From Roseovarius sp. MMSF_3359 (GTDB taxonomy: Bacteria > Pseudomonadota > Alphaproteobacteria > Rhodobacterales > Rhodobacteraceae), in assembly GCF_030733385.1 (NCBI RefSeq), contig NZ_JASHJC010000023.1, forward strand, positions 1-41,298: DNA of 41,298 nt. The letters are read 5' to 3'. Shown piece by piece: positions 25,600-34,418 of this stretch (position 1 is its first letter; each line of letters begins with the position of its first letter). A model generated the notes under the pieces. It was given only the letters and a program-made list of their open reading frames with translations, made no database searches and was not told the origin of the DNA. The position numbers and the translations under genes are program-made.

Positions 25600-26408
25600 T
25601 GGCAAGTCGAAAATACGATATCAAGAGTTTCCCCGGGTTCCTTCCAATCACTGCGCTATGTCTGGTGATCCTCTATGCGCCGCTCCTGGTCGTGACGGTC
25701 TACTCGCTGAATGACAGCAACTCGATCACGAACTGGGAAGGCGTGAGTTTCCGCTGGTACGTCGATGTTTTCACCGGGCCGGAATCCGACAAGTTCAAGA
25801 TCGCAGCCTGGAACAGTTTCACCATCGCCATCGTCGCGGCCACGGTGTCGACGACGATCGCCACGCTGGCAGCCACGGCAATGATCCGGGGCGGAAGGTT
25901 CCGGTTGCGGACAGTCTCGTTCGGTCTGATCAGCCTGCCCCTGATGGTGCCCGAGATCGTGACAGCGGTGGCCACGCTGATCTTTTTCAACTCCATCGGT
26001 TTCACCCGCGGCTATCTGACCATCCTCGTGGCTCATATCGCTTTCTGCATTCCGTTCGCCTACATGCCGATTTCAGCGCGGATGCAGGGGATCGAAGACA
26101 GCTATGAACAGGCCGCGATGGATCTCTACGCGAGCAAACGACAGGCCTTTACCAAGATCCTGCTGCCATTGATGCTACCCGGCATTATCTCAGGTTTCAT
26201 CCTGGCCTTCATCATCTCGCTCGACGATTTCATCATCACGAATTTCGTGAAAGGCGCAGGCGTCGAAACCCTTCCAACGGCGATCTTCGGATCGGTCAAA
26301 CAGGGCATCAAACCCAACATCATGGCCATTTCCACAATGCTGCTGGCGGTGTCGATTGTCATGGTCACGATCAGCTATTTCGTCAGCAAATCTGACAACA
26401 CCAAGTAA
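25599..26408 (+). CDS. potC: Polyamine-type ABC transporter permease (PotC-like)
   Basis: 269 residues, six helices, starting [26 protein letters not shown], a PotC/PotI opening. The EAA loop is [26 protein letters not shown], followed by [22 protein letters not shown], characteristic of PotC. It pairs with the PotB-like protein to form the inner-membrane channel. The binding-protein gene begins 17 bases downstream. Confidence 0.92.
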   Translation: MASRKYDIKSFPGFLPITALCLVILYAPLLVVTVYSLNDSNSITNWEGVSFRWYVDVFTGPESDKFKIAAWNSFTIAIVAATVSTTIATLAATAMIRGGRFRLRTVSFGLISLPLMVPEIVTAVATLIFFNSIGFTRGYLTILVAHIAFCIPFAYMPISARMQGIEDSYEQAAMDLYASKRQAFTKILLPLMLPGIISGFILAFIISLDDFIITNFVKGAGVETLPTAIFGSVKQGIKPNIMAISTMLLAVSIVMVTISYFVSKSDNTK

Positions 26409-26425
26409 CTACCAGGGAGACTGAA

Positions 26426-27463
26426 ATGAAAACACTTCTGAAAACGACCGCGACTGCGATGGCGCTGGCGCTGGCTGCGAATGCTGCAAGCGCCGAGGGT
26501 AAGTTGGTGATCTATCACTGGTTCGAATACATCCCGCAAGAGCTTTTGGACAAGTTTTCTGAGGAGCACGGCGTCGAAGTCGTGATGGACACCTACGATT
26601 CCAATGAGGCGCTCCTGGCGTCGCTCAAGGCGGGCGCGATCGGCACCTATGACGTCGCTGTTCCCGGTGATTACATGGTCTCGATCATGGCGCAACAGGG
26701 TCTCTTGGACACGGTTGCCGATGGCGAACTGGCAAACAAAGGTAACATCGCCCCGGAATGGGCGGACCCCAGCTTTGATCCCGGGCGCCAGCATTCGATC
26801 CCCTATCAGTGGGGCTCGACCAGTTTCTCGGTGAACCGGGACGTTTATGATGGCGATATCAACACCACGGATATCCTGTTCAACCCGCCCTCAGAGCTTT
26901 CCGGCAAGATCAACATGCTCGACAGCCAGGGTGAAGTTCTGGCCATGGCCTCGCTTCACATGGGCATTCCGCAATGTTCGACAGACCGCGAACAGCTCAA
27001 GGCGCTGAACGCGATGTTGCAAGACGCCAAGGGCCACTGGGTCTCTTTCAACTCGGATACCGCCAAGGAGGTTCTGGTGTCAGGCGATGCCGCCGTGGGT
27101 CAGATCTATGATGGCTTTGGAGCCAAGGCCCGCGAGGAAGGCGCGAATGTCGAATACGCCTTCCCGACACAGGGATACATTGTCTGGATGGACAATGTCG
27201 TTCTGCTCAAGAACGCGCCCAATCGCGACAATGCCCTGAAGTTCATGGACTTCCTGCTGGAACCCGAAAACATCGCGGCGGTGTCGAACTATGCACGCTA
27301 CGGCGCCGGCGTGAACGGTGTCGCGGATCACCTTGATCCGGCTCTTGCGTCACTGCCCGAAGCCAACCCGCCTGCCGATGCCGGCGCCGGTGTCTTCATC
27401 GAAGTCTGCGATCAGGAAACCCAGTCCGTCTACGACACGATCTGGACAAACCTCAAAAAGTAA
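26426..27463 (+). CDS. potD: Periplasmic polyamine-type binding protein (PotD/PotF-like)
   Basis: 345 residues with a signal peptide cleaved near ASA-EGK (23/24). The first binding-cleft stretch LVIYHWFEYIP, the DVAVPGDYM loop and YIVWMDNVVLL align with PotD ligand-binding segments; in E. coli PotD Trp255 and Asp257 of the last loop bind the amine, and the W-M-D pattern is kept. GQIYDGFG stands where PotD has a tryptophan, so the ligand may differ from spermidine. GGGAG precedes the ATG. A strong terminator follows 14 bases after the stop. Diamine, polyamine or histamine-like ligand inferred from context. Confidence 0.9.
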   Translation: MKTLLKTTATAMALALAANAASAEGKLVIYHWFEYIPQELLDKFSEEHGVEVVMDTYDSNEALLASLKAGAIGTYDVAVPGDYMVSIMAQQGLLDTVADGELANKGNIAPEWADPSFDPGRQHSIPYQWGSTSFSVNRDVYDGDINTTDILFNPPSELSGKINMLDSQGEVLAMASLHMGIPQCSTDREQLKALNAMLQDAKGHWVSFNSDTAKEVLVSGDAAVGQIYDGFGAKAREEGANVEYAFPTQGYIVWMDNVVLLKNAPNRDNALKFMDFLLEPENIAAVSNYARYGAGVNGVADHLDPALASLPEANPPADAGAGVFIEVCDQETQSVYDTIWTNLKK

Positions 27464-27477
27464 TCACTCAAAAATCG

Positions 27478-27508
27478 GACCCGCCCGCGACAGCAGGCGG
27501 GTCTTTTT
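27478..27508 (+). terminator. Rho-independent terminator of the potABCD-like operon
   Basis: GACCCGCC-(10-base loop)-GGCGGGTC followed by TTTTT, 14 bases after the binding-protein stop. Confidence 0.9.
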
Positions 27509-27911
27509 GCTTTAGTCCCAGCGAAGAGCGTATCCCTTGTGTTTTCGGCCAGGCGGCATTGAACTGGCCGCCTGGTTTTACTCTGGGTCACCGACACCCG
27601 CTCGACTTTGATCAGATCGCATCCTCGCCGCTCCGGAGTGCGGGGCTCTCCGCTTAACTTGCCGTCCAACCCTTCCGCCGCGTCCAGACCTCCGCACCGT
27701 GCTGACGCTTCAGTTTGCTGGTTGTTGGATTCTGTCCAAAACCCGAAAGTTCGAGAATAAGTTACGCCCAGAGGCGCGCTTGAATGGCTGCTGTCGGCAT
27801 CGCGCTGCGGCGCTGAACAGGATGCGGCCGCGGCGAATTTCGTACTGCGACCGCGAAGCAAAACTGTCCTGGTTTCCTTCGGGCTCGAAGCGGATGTTGG
27901 CGTCCGAAGTT
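27509..27911. other. Gene-poor region after the amine cluster
   Basis: About 400 bases between the transporter terminator and the thioredoxin reductase stop. A second hairpin lies at 27549-27579. Open frames on both strands run through it but show no recognised family; I see no transposase motif or terminal repeats. Confidence 0.5.
27549..27579. terminator. Second hairpin with T-tract
   Basis: CCAGGCGGC-(9-base loop)-GCCGCCTGG then TTTT. On the plus strand it would back up the potD-like terminator. A run of A or T on the other side is weaker (AAAAC), so termination of thioredoxin reductase transcripts is less likely. Confidence 0.5.
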
Positions 27912-28856
27912 TTAACCTTCCTGCTCGGCCAGGAACTTCTCGGCGTCCAGTGCGGCCATGCAACCCATGCCGGCGCTGGTCACGGCCTGGCGGTAGATGT
28001 GGTCAGTCAGGTCACCTGCGGCAAAGACGCCCGGCACCGACGTGCGGGTGCTGCCCGCCTGCACCTTGACATAACCGCCATTGTGCAGCTCCAACGTGTC
28101 TTTCACCAGTTCGGTCGCGGGGGCGTGGCCGATGGCGATAAAGACGCCCTTGCATGCGATCTCGGACACTTCGTCTGTCTGGTTGTTGCGCACCCGCACG
28201 CCGGTGACACCTTTGGGGTTGTCGTCCCCCAGCACTTCTTCGAGCTCGTGGAACCAAAGCGGCTCGATCTTGGGATGTTTCAACAGCCGTTCCTGCAGGA
28301 TCTTTTCGGCGCGCAGCTCGTCCCGGCGGTGGATCAACGTGACCTTGGAGGCGAAATTGGTCAGGAACAGCGCCTCTTCGACCGCCGTGTTGCCGCCGCC
28401 GACAACGACGATTTCTTCGCCGCGATAGAAGAACCCGTCGCAGGTGGCGCAGGCGCTGACGCCGAACCCCTTGAACGCCTCTTCACTGTCCATACCGAGC
28501 CACTTGGCCCGTGCCCCCGTGGCCAGAATGACCGCATCGGCGGTGTAGATCGTGCCGCTGTCCCCCTTTGCGGTGAAGGGGCGTTTCGACAGATCAAGGT
28601 CCGAGATGATATCGCCGATGATCTCGCAGCCCATCGCCTTGGCGTGGGCCTCCATCCGCACCATCAGGTCTGGACCCTGCACCTCCGTGTCGCCGGGCCA
28701 GTTCTCGACCTCGGTTGTGGTAGTCAACTGCCCGCCCGGTTCGATCCCTTGCACCAGAATGGGCTCCAACATGGCGCGGGATGCGTAGACACCGGCGGTA
28801 TAACCCGCGGGGCCGGAGCCGATGATGAGTGCTTTGGTGTGGCGCGTCTCTGACAT
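27912..28856 (-). CDS. trxB: Thioredoxin reductase
   Basis: 314-residue cytoplasmic FAD enzyme that passes NADPH electrons to thioredoxin. FAD motif [16 protein letters not shown], redox-active disulfide ACATCDG (C-A-T-C), NADPH motif [13 protein letters not shown] with [10 protein letters not shown] and C-terminal FAD-contact motif [31 protein letters not shown]. Length is typical. The chosen ATG at 28856 begins [15 protein letters not shown]; longer frames upstream lack similarity. Confidence 0.96.
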   Translation of the reverse strand: MSETRHTKALIIGSGPAGYTAGVYASRAMLEPILVQGIEPGGQLTTTTEVENWPGDTEVQGPDLMVRMEAHAKAMGCEIIGDIISDLDLSKRPFTAKGDSGTIYTADAVILATGARAKWLGMDSEEAFKGFGVSACATCDGFFYRGEEIVVVGGGNTAVEEALFLTNFASKVTLIHRRDELRAEKILQERLLKHPKIEPLWFHELEEVLGDDNPKGVTGVRVRNNQTDEVSEIACKGVFIAIGHAPATELVKDTLELHNGGYVKVQAGSTRTSVPGVFAAGDLTDHIYRQAVTSAGMGCMAALDAEKFLAEQEG

Positions 28857-29015
28857 GAAAGAATCTCCGGCATTGCAGTCTGACCGGATATAGCCTGCGC
28901 ACACCGCCTGCAAAACCCCTTCACGACAACATCAGCCCGGGGAGTGATTTATTGTTAACTGTTTGGCAAACTCTGCTAAACTCCCGGGGTCGAATTGATT
29001 GAAAAGGTGTATCTT

Positions 29016-29369
29016 ATGTTAAAGGGTTTATCTCTGTTGACGCCGGTCGGTGTCTTGATGGCTGCCGTTCCCGCGATGGCGCAGGAGGATTACACGCCGG
29101 TTTGCGAAGGCAAGGGAACAAACGGCATGGTGTCGATGCTTCTTTGCCCCGATGGTCTCAGCGAGGATCATCTTGCAAATGAAGGCCGTGCGATCTGTGC
29201 CGAGCGGAAACCCTGCGGGGCCTGGGTCTGGACCGATGCGGCGTTTATCCCACTGGAGGCGCCGGATGCGCATGACAAACTTCCGAAAGAGAGTGTCAGG
29301 AACGCGTTGGCAATCTGGGTGAATGAAGCGGAGCAGCTGGTTCTGTTGGCCAACGATGGTGCTGAATAG
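29016..29369 (+). CDS. Small periplasmic protein with four cysteines
   Basis: 117 residues. A signal peptide (LLTPVGVLMAAVPAMA, cleavage near 22) leaves a mature part of about 95 residues with Cys30, 44, 61 and 67, which could form two disulfides. The rest (DGLSEDHLANEGRAICAERKPCGAWVWTDAAFIPLEAP) is not a family I know. AAAAGG precedes the ATG at 29016; a TTG at 28995 would put charged residues before the signal helix. It has its own AT-rich upstream region and ends at a shared bidirectional terminator. Confidence 0.75.
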   Translation: MLKGLSLLTPVGVLMAAVPAMAQEDYTPVCEGKGTNGMVSMLLCPDGLSEDHLANEGRAICAERKPCGAWVWTDAAFIPLEAPDAHDKLPKESVRNALAIWVNEAEQLVLLANDGAE

Positions 29370-29393
29370 CGCCTCGAAACGCTCGGATTGAAC

Positions 29394-29425
29394 AAAAAAA
29401 TGCCGGCGAATTCGCCGGCATTTTC
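29394..29425. terminator. Bidirectional terminator
   Basis: A perfect palindrome centred on GAATTC (29399-29422) with arms AATGCCGGCGAA, preceded by a run of A and followed by TTTTCT. It serves both the small Cys protein gene and the convergent von Willebrand A gene. Confidence 0.9.
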
Positions 29426-29445
29426 TGTTTCTTATGTTTGCCGGA

Positions 29446-30243
29446 TCAGGCAGCAGCAGCCTTGCGGCGGCGGCCGATGAAGCCCATGATCAGGATACCA
29501 CCACCGAGCAGCGGAAGAGCTGTCGGAAGCGGGACGACACCTGGCGTCACGATCTTCTGGACCTTGGTCGTGATCGCCTGGTCATACGCATCGCCAAAGC
29601 TTGCGACTTTCAGAACGAAGGCGTCGTTCAGCGGGTCGGTGATATCGCCGGCGTCGTCAATGATGGTTGCGCCGTCACCTGCAGTGTCGAAGCCCAGTCG
29701 CGACAGGAACGCATTGTCTGCGCCACTTGTCACCGACTCGAAGCTCAGCGAATCCCAGCCTGCGCCTTTCAGGGCATTCCGCGCACTTACAGCATCCGAG
29801 TTGGAGCTGCTGAGGCAGCAAGGCTCGCCGTCAGTCATCATGTTAACGATGCTTGATGCGCCGAGTGCTCCAAACGAGGTGCGAACCAGATCAAACGCCG
29901 CTTTGTAGTTGGTTGTCGATCCGATGAACGACTCTGCCTTGATGTCGGCAACCACCGTGTCCAGGTCCGCCTGGTTCGAGATCGTCTTCAGGGTTGTCAG
30001 CTTCGCATTGTTGGAGAACGTGACAACACCGATGCGGTATGTGTCCGTGCCGCCAACGGGAATGCTTGCTGCCAGAGCGTCTGCAAGCGAGTCCATCGCC
30101 GTGTTGAAGTTACCCGAACCGACGCTTCCCGATGCATCCATGATGAACGCGAGATCGATATTTGCCGCATGTGCGATCGACCCAAAGAACGACGATACAG
30201 AGAAGGCAGCAGCCGCAGCGGCTCCCATCAGTCTATTTTTCAT
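29446..30243 (-). CDS. Secreted von Willebrand A protein with VPLPA-CTERM-like anchor
   Basis: 265 residues: a signal peptide (to about Ala26), a vWA domain with the metal-binding site DASGS (36-40), a conserved Thr and MMTDGEP, and a C-terminal sorting region VPLPTALPLLGGG, hydrophobic helix and RRRK tail. This last part is the PEP-CTERM variant called VPLPA-CTERM in Rhodobacteraceae, which is handled by an exosortase and usually tied to exopolysaccharide. Two adjacent cysteines (EPCCLSS) follow the metal site. GGAGGG precedes the ATG. Function probably adhesion or surface binding (family knowledge). No exosortase is in this window. Confidence 0.88.
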   Translation of the reverse strand: MKNRLMGAAAAAAFSVSSFFGSIAHAANIDLAFIMDASGSVGSGNFNTAMDSLADALAASIPVGGTDTYRIGVVTFSNNAKLTTLKTISNQADLDTVVADIKAESFIGSTTNYKAAFDLVRTSFGALGASSIVNMMTDGEPCCLSSSNSDAVSARNALKGAGWDSLSFESVTSGADNAFLSRLGFDTAGDGATIIDDAGDITDPLNDAFVLKVASFGDAYDQAITTKVQKIVTPGVVPLPTALPLLGGGILIMGFIGRRRKAAAA

Positions 30244-30589
30244 ATTACCCTCCAGTGCGTAATATAGTTTCAAATAATCCGACGCACGAGGAAAGAACCG
30301 AACCGAATCTTTGGACGCATACGCCAGAAACACACGCAAAAGACGAATACAAAAATCCCGAAAAATCAGGCACATAAGCTCTCACGCACGAAAACGTTAC
30401 CACAAATTGGCCGTATTTCTAACTAAAAATGATCTAAAATCGTGATTTTTGCGGCCTAAAACAGTGAATTTCCGCGTTTGCGACAGTCGTCTCTGGCATC
30501 AGAATTTTATTGCCGGGCTGTGAAACAATATTGCGCATACCCCCGGTGCTGATATAACTTTCGCCAAGTTGACGCGGGAGAGAAATCGC
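30244..30589. other. Divergent promoter region between vWA and Lrp genes
   Basis: About 345 AT-richer bases carrying the two divergent promoters. No gene, repeat or riboswitch was recognised. The Lrp ribosome site GGGAGAG is at its right end. Confidence 0.5.
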
Positions 30590-31090
30590 ATGGCAAACAG
30601 CCGGCTCGACGAGATTGATCGCAGGATTCTTGCCGAATTGCAGGCGGATGGCCGGATGACGAATGTCGAGCTTGCAAGCCGTGTAGGCATTTCTGCGCCG
30701 CCCTGTCTCCGCCGGGTGCGTACCTTGGAGGAACAGGGCTATATCCGCGGTTACCACGCCGATGTTGACGCGCGGGAACTGGGCTTCGAGGTGCAGGTCT
30801 ATGCCATGGTCGGCCTGCAAAGCCAGGCCGAGGCGGACCTGACGGCGTTCGAGGCGCTTTGCAATGGCTGGCCCTTGGTGCGCGAGTGTCACATGCTCAA
30901 CGGCGAGGTTGATTTCATCCTGAAATGCGTCGCACCCGACCTGTCGACCTTTCAACGGTTTCTGACCGAGGAACTGACCGCGGCGGAAAACGTCGGCAGC
31001 GTCAAGACGTCGCTTGTGATCCGCGGCGCCAAGGATGAGCCCGGGGTGCCGTTCGATGTGCTCGAAGCTCGGCTCAGCCAGTCTGCCTAA
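30590..31090 (+). CDS. Lrp/AsnC family transcriptional regulator
   Basis: 166 residues. The N-terminal HTH (LDEIDRRILAELQADGRMTNVELASRVGISAPPCLRRVRTLEEQGYIRGYHA) has the classic Lrp pattern and the C-terminal RAM domain (about 70-150) carries VRECHMLNGEVDFILKCVAPDLSTFQRFL. Such proteins answer to amino acids. GGGAGAG lies eight bases upstream of ATG 30590. The stop overlaps the convergent Hint gene stop by four bases. Target unknown. Confidence 0.92.
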   Translation: MANSRLDEIDRRILAELQADGRMTNVELASRVGISAPPCLRRVRTLEEQGYIRGYHADVDARELGFEVQVYAMVGLQSQAEADLTAFEALCNGWPLVRECHMLNGEVDFILKCVAPDLSTFQRFLTEELTAAENVGSVKTSLVIRGAKDEPGVPFDVLEARLSQSA

Positions 31091-31881
31091 CCCGCCTCCA
31101 GCTCACTGACCCCATTGGCAGAGGCGCGCGGATATGCCAGCGGTCCGAAATCGGACGGCACGTGAATATGCGGGAAGAATGACAGGAAAAGTGACAGCAT
31201 GTTGGGGCCAAGGGCGCGTTCGAACCCCGGTCCGGGGTGAAACGTCTCTGCCGAAAGGCCTGCGGCGGTGATCGTCGCATGACGTTGCAGGCACAGGTGA
31301 TAGACCGTCACGGGCCGGGGTGGGGCGATGTTGATGACGTGGACGCCATCGACCATGTCGCGAGCCGGGGAAAGGACCTGCTCGGTGCCGACGATATCGT
31401 GTATCTCGGTTCGGCGGGTCAGAAGGCGCGCGCCTGGTCCGGCCATGAGGTCTTGTGCGGGACGCGCGGGGCCAAAGCTGTCGGCCATGATACGGGTCAG
31501 TTGAACAGGCGGCTGTGTGCCGTCGTCTTCCCGCGGCATCAACGTCATCGACCCGATCCAGAGAAGCGGCAAGGCACCGTATTCGGTTGTCAGTATGTTG
31601 GTTCCCGGCTGCAGGTCCTCGACCGCAACCTGCCCCTCGTCGGTCTTGATAAGCGTCCCGTGGGCGAAGGCGGAAAACGCCGCCTCGAAAAGTGGCGTGG
31701 CGGGGCCGATCTGATCGGTTTCATAGATGTCGCCGCCGCGCGTCAGGCTCGAAACCCGGAACTTGCGCATGACCAGCGATTTGCGTGCCTCTGGGTCCAC
31801 ATCGTGGAGCGGTCTGGCGACCGGACGGACGGCATCCGATTGCGAGGGCATGAAGGGGCGGGGGAACGGGGGCATGGTCAT
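31087..31881 (-). CDS. Hint (hedgehog/intein) domain protein without nucleophile Cys
   Basis: 264 residues. From about 70 onward it matches the Hint_2 domain common in Rhodobacteraceae: FAHGTLIKTDEGQVAVEDLQPGTNILTTEYGALPLLWIGS, then LMAGPGARLL and VYHLCLQRHATITAAGLSAETFHPG. In self-processing Hint domains the first strand begins with a catalytic Cys; here the matching motif reads SAFAHGTLI, with Ala at that place, so autoprocessing is unlikely. The N-terminal 65 residues have no known domain and no signal peptide. Role unknown; perhaps a fold kept for binding. Confidence 0.75.
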   Translation of the reverse strand: MTMPPFPRPFMPSQSDAVRPVARPLHDVDPEARKSLVMRKFRVSSLTRGGDIYETDQIGPATPLFEAAFSAFAHGTLIKTDEGQVAVEDLQPGTNILTTEYGALPLLWIGSMTLMPREDDGTQPPVQLTRIMADSFGPARPAQDLMAGPGARLLTRRTEIHDIVGTEQVLSPARDMVDGVHVINIAPPRPVTVYHLCLQRHATITAAGLSAETFHPGPGFERALGPNMLSLFLSFFPHIHVPSDFGPLAYPRASANGVSELEAG

Positions 31882-32197
31882 GTTGTTTACCTTTTACTGG
31901 CGTCACAACCGCGTCGGCCCCCACCGACAACGACAGAAGGACTGTCTTGAGTTACTCGTACACACCAAACATGACAAAATTGCCTAAATTCAGTCAAGTT
32001 TTTGACGATTTTGTATCTGAAATTTAACCAATCCGACGGGCGTGTGGTGATTTGTTTCCATCTTTTCGCTGCGATGGCCACAATTGCCGAACAACGCGCC
32101 TGCCGGATGCAAATGGATCGCCCCGTTGCCGAGACGATCCACCCTAGAATACTGATACGAAAAGCACTAATGAACCCTTCGTTAAAGGCCGCCCCCT
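31882..32197. other. AT-rich spacer
   Basis: About 315 bases between the Hint gene and the small basic protein gene. It holds the Hint promoter and, at its right end, a hairpin for the small gene. TTTTGACGATTT near 32000 recurs near 32420. No gene seen. Confidence 0.4.
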
Positions 32198-32212
32198 TCA
32201 GGCGGTCTTTAA
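32183..32212 (-). terminator. Terminator overlapping the end of the small basic protein gene
   Basis: On the minus strand AAAGACCGCC-TGAAGGG-GGCGGCCTTTAAC forms a GC-rich stem followed by TTTAAC; the gene's TGA stop lies in the loop region. Confidence 0.55.
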
Positions 32213-32335
32213 TTCCCGTGCAAGCGTGATGGGCTGGGCCTTCTTGCGGGCAAGACGCACCGAGCGATGAAACGGCAGGGCCGTCGCTTCTGTCTTGCTG
32301 CTTTTGATAACCGAGTTCATCCAACGCTTTTTCAT
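32198..32335 (-). CDS. Small basic conserved-looking protein, 45 residues
   Basis: 45 residues, rich in Lys/Arg (MKKRWMNSVIKSSKTEATAL, then PFHRSVRLARKKAQPITLAR). GAGGAAAGAAGAG directly precedes the ATG, and a terminator overlaps the stop, so this looks like a real single-gene unit. It recalls short basic proteins beginning M-K-x-x-W-M-x-S-V-I-K in other Rhodobacteraceae (from memory, not checked). A nucleic-acid or membrane-surface role is possible; no function is known. Confidence 0.65.
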   Translation of the reverse strand: MKKRWMNSVIKSSKTEATALPFHRSVRLARKKAQPITLARELKTA

Positions 32336-32604
32336 CTCTTCTTTCCTCTGCTCTGACCGGGCCGTTCCTGACCACATTTGTTTTCTCGAGATCATGTATG
32401 GCCTCGATTTGCGGCCATGTTTTGACGATTTGACTAAAATTGGAAAAAAGTTCTGAACGCGAGTTGGGGAAATGTGAATTTCAGAGTTACGTTAGGTAAG
32501 TCTTTAAAAAGAAGGCGGAAAAATCTGAGATTTTGGTAAGTTTACCGCTTTTGGCCGCCAAATCGGGCAGAACTTTCCGCCATGGTGCCGCGGTCTTGCC
32601 CAAT

Positions 32605-33360
32605 TCATAAACGGATGGTCGAGATCAGGCGACCGTAATCCGCCTCTTTCGCGTGGGTGGCGCGGCGATAGCTGAAAAAGCGGTCAGGATCGGAGTAGGT
32701 GCAATGACGCGTCCATTCCGCGTGGCCGACCCCCGCGGCACGCAGGCGATGAACGCCATAGCCCGTAAGGTCGAACTGGTACCGGTCGCCGGTGCCGTTG
32801 GCGAAAAACCGGCTGTTATCCGGGTCCTGATCGAGGAAGGCGTCGATGAATTCCGGACCGACCTCATAGGCGCCCTGGCTGATCGATGGACCGATAACGG
32901 CACTGATCCTGTCGCGCGCGGCCCCCAGATCAGTCATCGCGTCCAGCGTGGCCTCAAGCACGCCGTCCAATGCGCCGCGCCAACCGGCATGAGCCGCCCC
33001 GATCACGCCCGCCTCGGCATCGGCGAACAGCACAGGCTGACAATCGGCGGTCAGGATCGCGAGGGCCACCCCTGGCGTATCGGTGACCATCGCATCGGCC
33101 TTTGGGGACGTGTTCAAAGGACCGTGCAAGATTTCGACATCGGGTGAATGCACCTGGTGCACGGTGACCAGATGATCGGGCGGCACCTGCATCGCTTCGG
33201 CCACGCGGGCGCGGTTGATCTGCACCACTTCGGCCTGATCGGATGATCCCAGCCCGCAATTCAGCCCGTCGAACACACCCGACGACGCGCCACCCTTGCG
33301 GGTGAAGAACCCGTGGCGCAGCGGGGCCAGTGCATCGGCGGTCAGGATTTCAAGTGTCAT
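32605..33360 (-). CDS. pgeF: Peptidoglycan editing factor PgeF (YfiH, laccase-domain)
   Basis: 251-residue purine-nucleoside-phosphorylase-like fold. PgeF removes misincorporated residues (L-Ser) from UDP-MurNAc peptide precursors; homologues were once called polyphenol oxidases. Signature: RKGGASSGVFDGLNCG, HQVHSP, ILTADCQPVLFAD and GAAHAGWRGALDGV, with the metal-binding His/Cys residues kept, and CTYSDPDRFFSYRR at the C-terminus. It overlaps midA by four bases and ends the lgt-midA-pgeF operon. Confidence 0.93.
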   Translation of the reverse strand: MTLEILTADALAPLRHGFFTRKGGASSGVFDGLNCGLGSSDQAEVVQINRARVAEAMQVPPDHLVTVHQVHSPDVEILHGPLNTSPKADAMVTDTPGVALAILTADCQPVLFADAEAGVIGAAHAGWRGALDGVLEATLDAMTDLGAARDRISAVIGPSISQGAYEVGPEFIDAFLDQDPDNSRFFANGTGDRYQFDLTGYGVHRLRAAGVGHAEWTRHCTYSDPDRFFSYRRATHAKEADYGRLISTIRL

Positions 33361-34418
33361 GGGTCCAGTCCGGGTGGGGGCGCGGCCCCGTCGGGATAAA
33401 AGGCAAGTACCTTGAACAGCGTCCCCATTTCCGCGCTGTGGGTCAAGCGCCGATGTGCAGCGATATGGTTTTGCAGCGCCTCGCCAGAGAGGTTTTTCGC
33501 CAGTGCCTGCGCCCGCGCGGTGATGCCGAGGCGCTCGAGGAAGACACCTTGGGGGGTCAGGCGGCTAAAGCGCGAGGGCGTGGCGTTGGCCAGAGTTTCG
33601 AAATCCACATGGGCGGTCAGGTCGGCGACGCCGGGACGGGTAAGCGGATCGACCGCCGCGTGGTTTTCCAACGCTTGAAACGTGTCCCCCAGTGACCGCC
33701 AGTCGCCGTAATCAACGATCAGGGCTGCGCCGCCATGGTCCGCGATCCGCTGTCCTATCTGCTGCGCAGCGTGCTGACCCGCGGCGCAGAACTCCACCAG
33801 ATCGCCGGGTTTCGTATCATCCAGCCGATGGTCGAGCCCACCGGGGACAACGGGGCCGGCCAAGCCGAATGTGAGCATGCCCTCCTGAACCCCGATCTGC
33901 CGTTCGCGCCAACCATCGCCGTCCCGTTGAAACTGCCGGATGGGCAGCGCATCGAAGAACTCGTTGGCGATCAGAAAGAGCGGCAAGTCGGGCAGGGAGG
34001 CAACGCTGTCGTGCCAGGTGATGTCATCGCGGCCAATCGTGTTCTGCTGGATTGCCTTCAAAGGTTCGGAAATTTCGATCAGGTGCAGGTCGAGCCCGTC
34101 GTGAAACCCCGGCACGGAGCGTGTGGCGCGCAGGATATCGGCCATCAGCGTGCCGCGCCCCGGCCCTGCCTCGGCCAGGACAAAAGGGCTTGGCGCGCCC
34201 TGATCGAGCCAGCTTTGCGCGAGGCTCAATCCGATCAACTCGCCGAACATCTGGCTGATTTCCGGCGCGGTGATGAAATCACCCGCTGTTCCGAGCGGAT
34301 CGCGCGTGGCGTAGTATCCCATATCGGGATGGGTGAGGCATTCGGCCATGTACTCGGCCACGCTGATCGGTCCGCCCGCCGTGATCCGCCGGATCAGGTG
34401 CGCGCGCAGATCGGTCAT
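33357..34418 (-). CDS. MidA/NDUFAF7-like SAM-dependent methyltransferase
   Basis: 353 residues. The mitochondrial relative NDUFAF7 methylates an arginine of a complex I subunit; bacterial members are often beside lgt and pgeF, as here. Motifs: [46 protein letters not shown], the SAM loop [18 protein letters not shown] (about 82-99), [16 protein letters not shown] and [11 protein letters not shown]. Overlaps both neighbours by four bases, so the three genes are coupled. Confidence 0.92.
   Translation of the reverse strand: MTDLRAHLIRRITAGGPISVAEYMAECLTHPDMGYYATRDPLGTAGDFITAPEISQMFGELIGLSLAQSWLDQGAPSPFVLAEAGPGRGTLMADILRATRSVPGFHDGLDLHLIEISEPLKAIQQNTIGRDDITWHDSVASLPDLPLFLIANEFFDALPIRQFQRDGDGWRERQIGVQEGMLTFGLAGPVVPGGLDHRLDDTKPGDLVEFCAAGQHAAQQIGQRIADHGGAALIVDYGDWRSLGDTFQALENHAAVDPLTRPGVADLTAHVDFETLANATPSRFSRLTPQGVFLERLGITARAQALAKNLSGEALQNHIAAHRRLTHSAEMGTLFKVLAFYPDGAAPPPGLDP

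Noticed and set aside
27430..27963. 177-codon minus-strand frame in the gap beside trxB
   Set aside because: Overlaps the potD-like gene end, its terminator and the trxB 3' end; no known motif.
31990..32430. TTTTGACGATTT occurring twice as a regulatory repeat
   Set aside because: Only 12 AT-rich bases, 420 apart, in the same orientation; could be chance or ordinary promoter elements.
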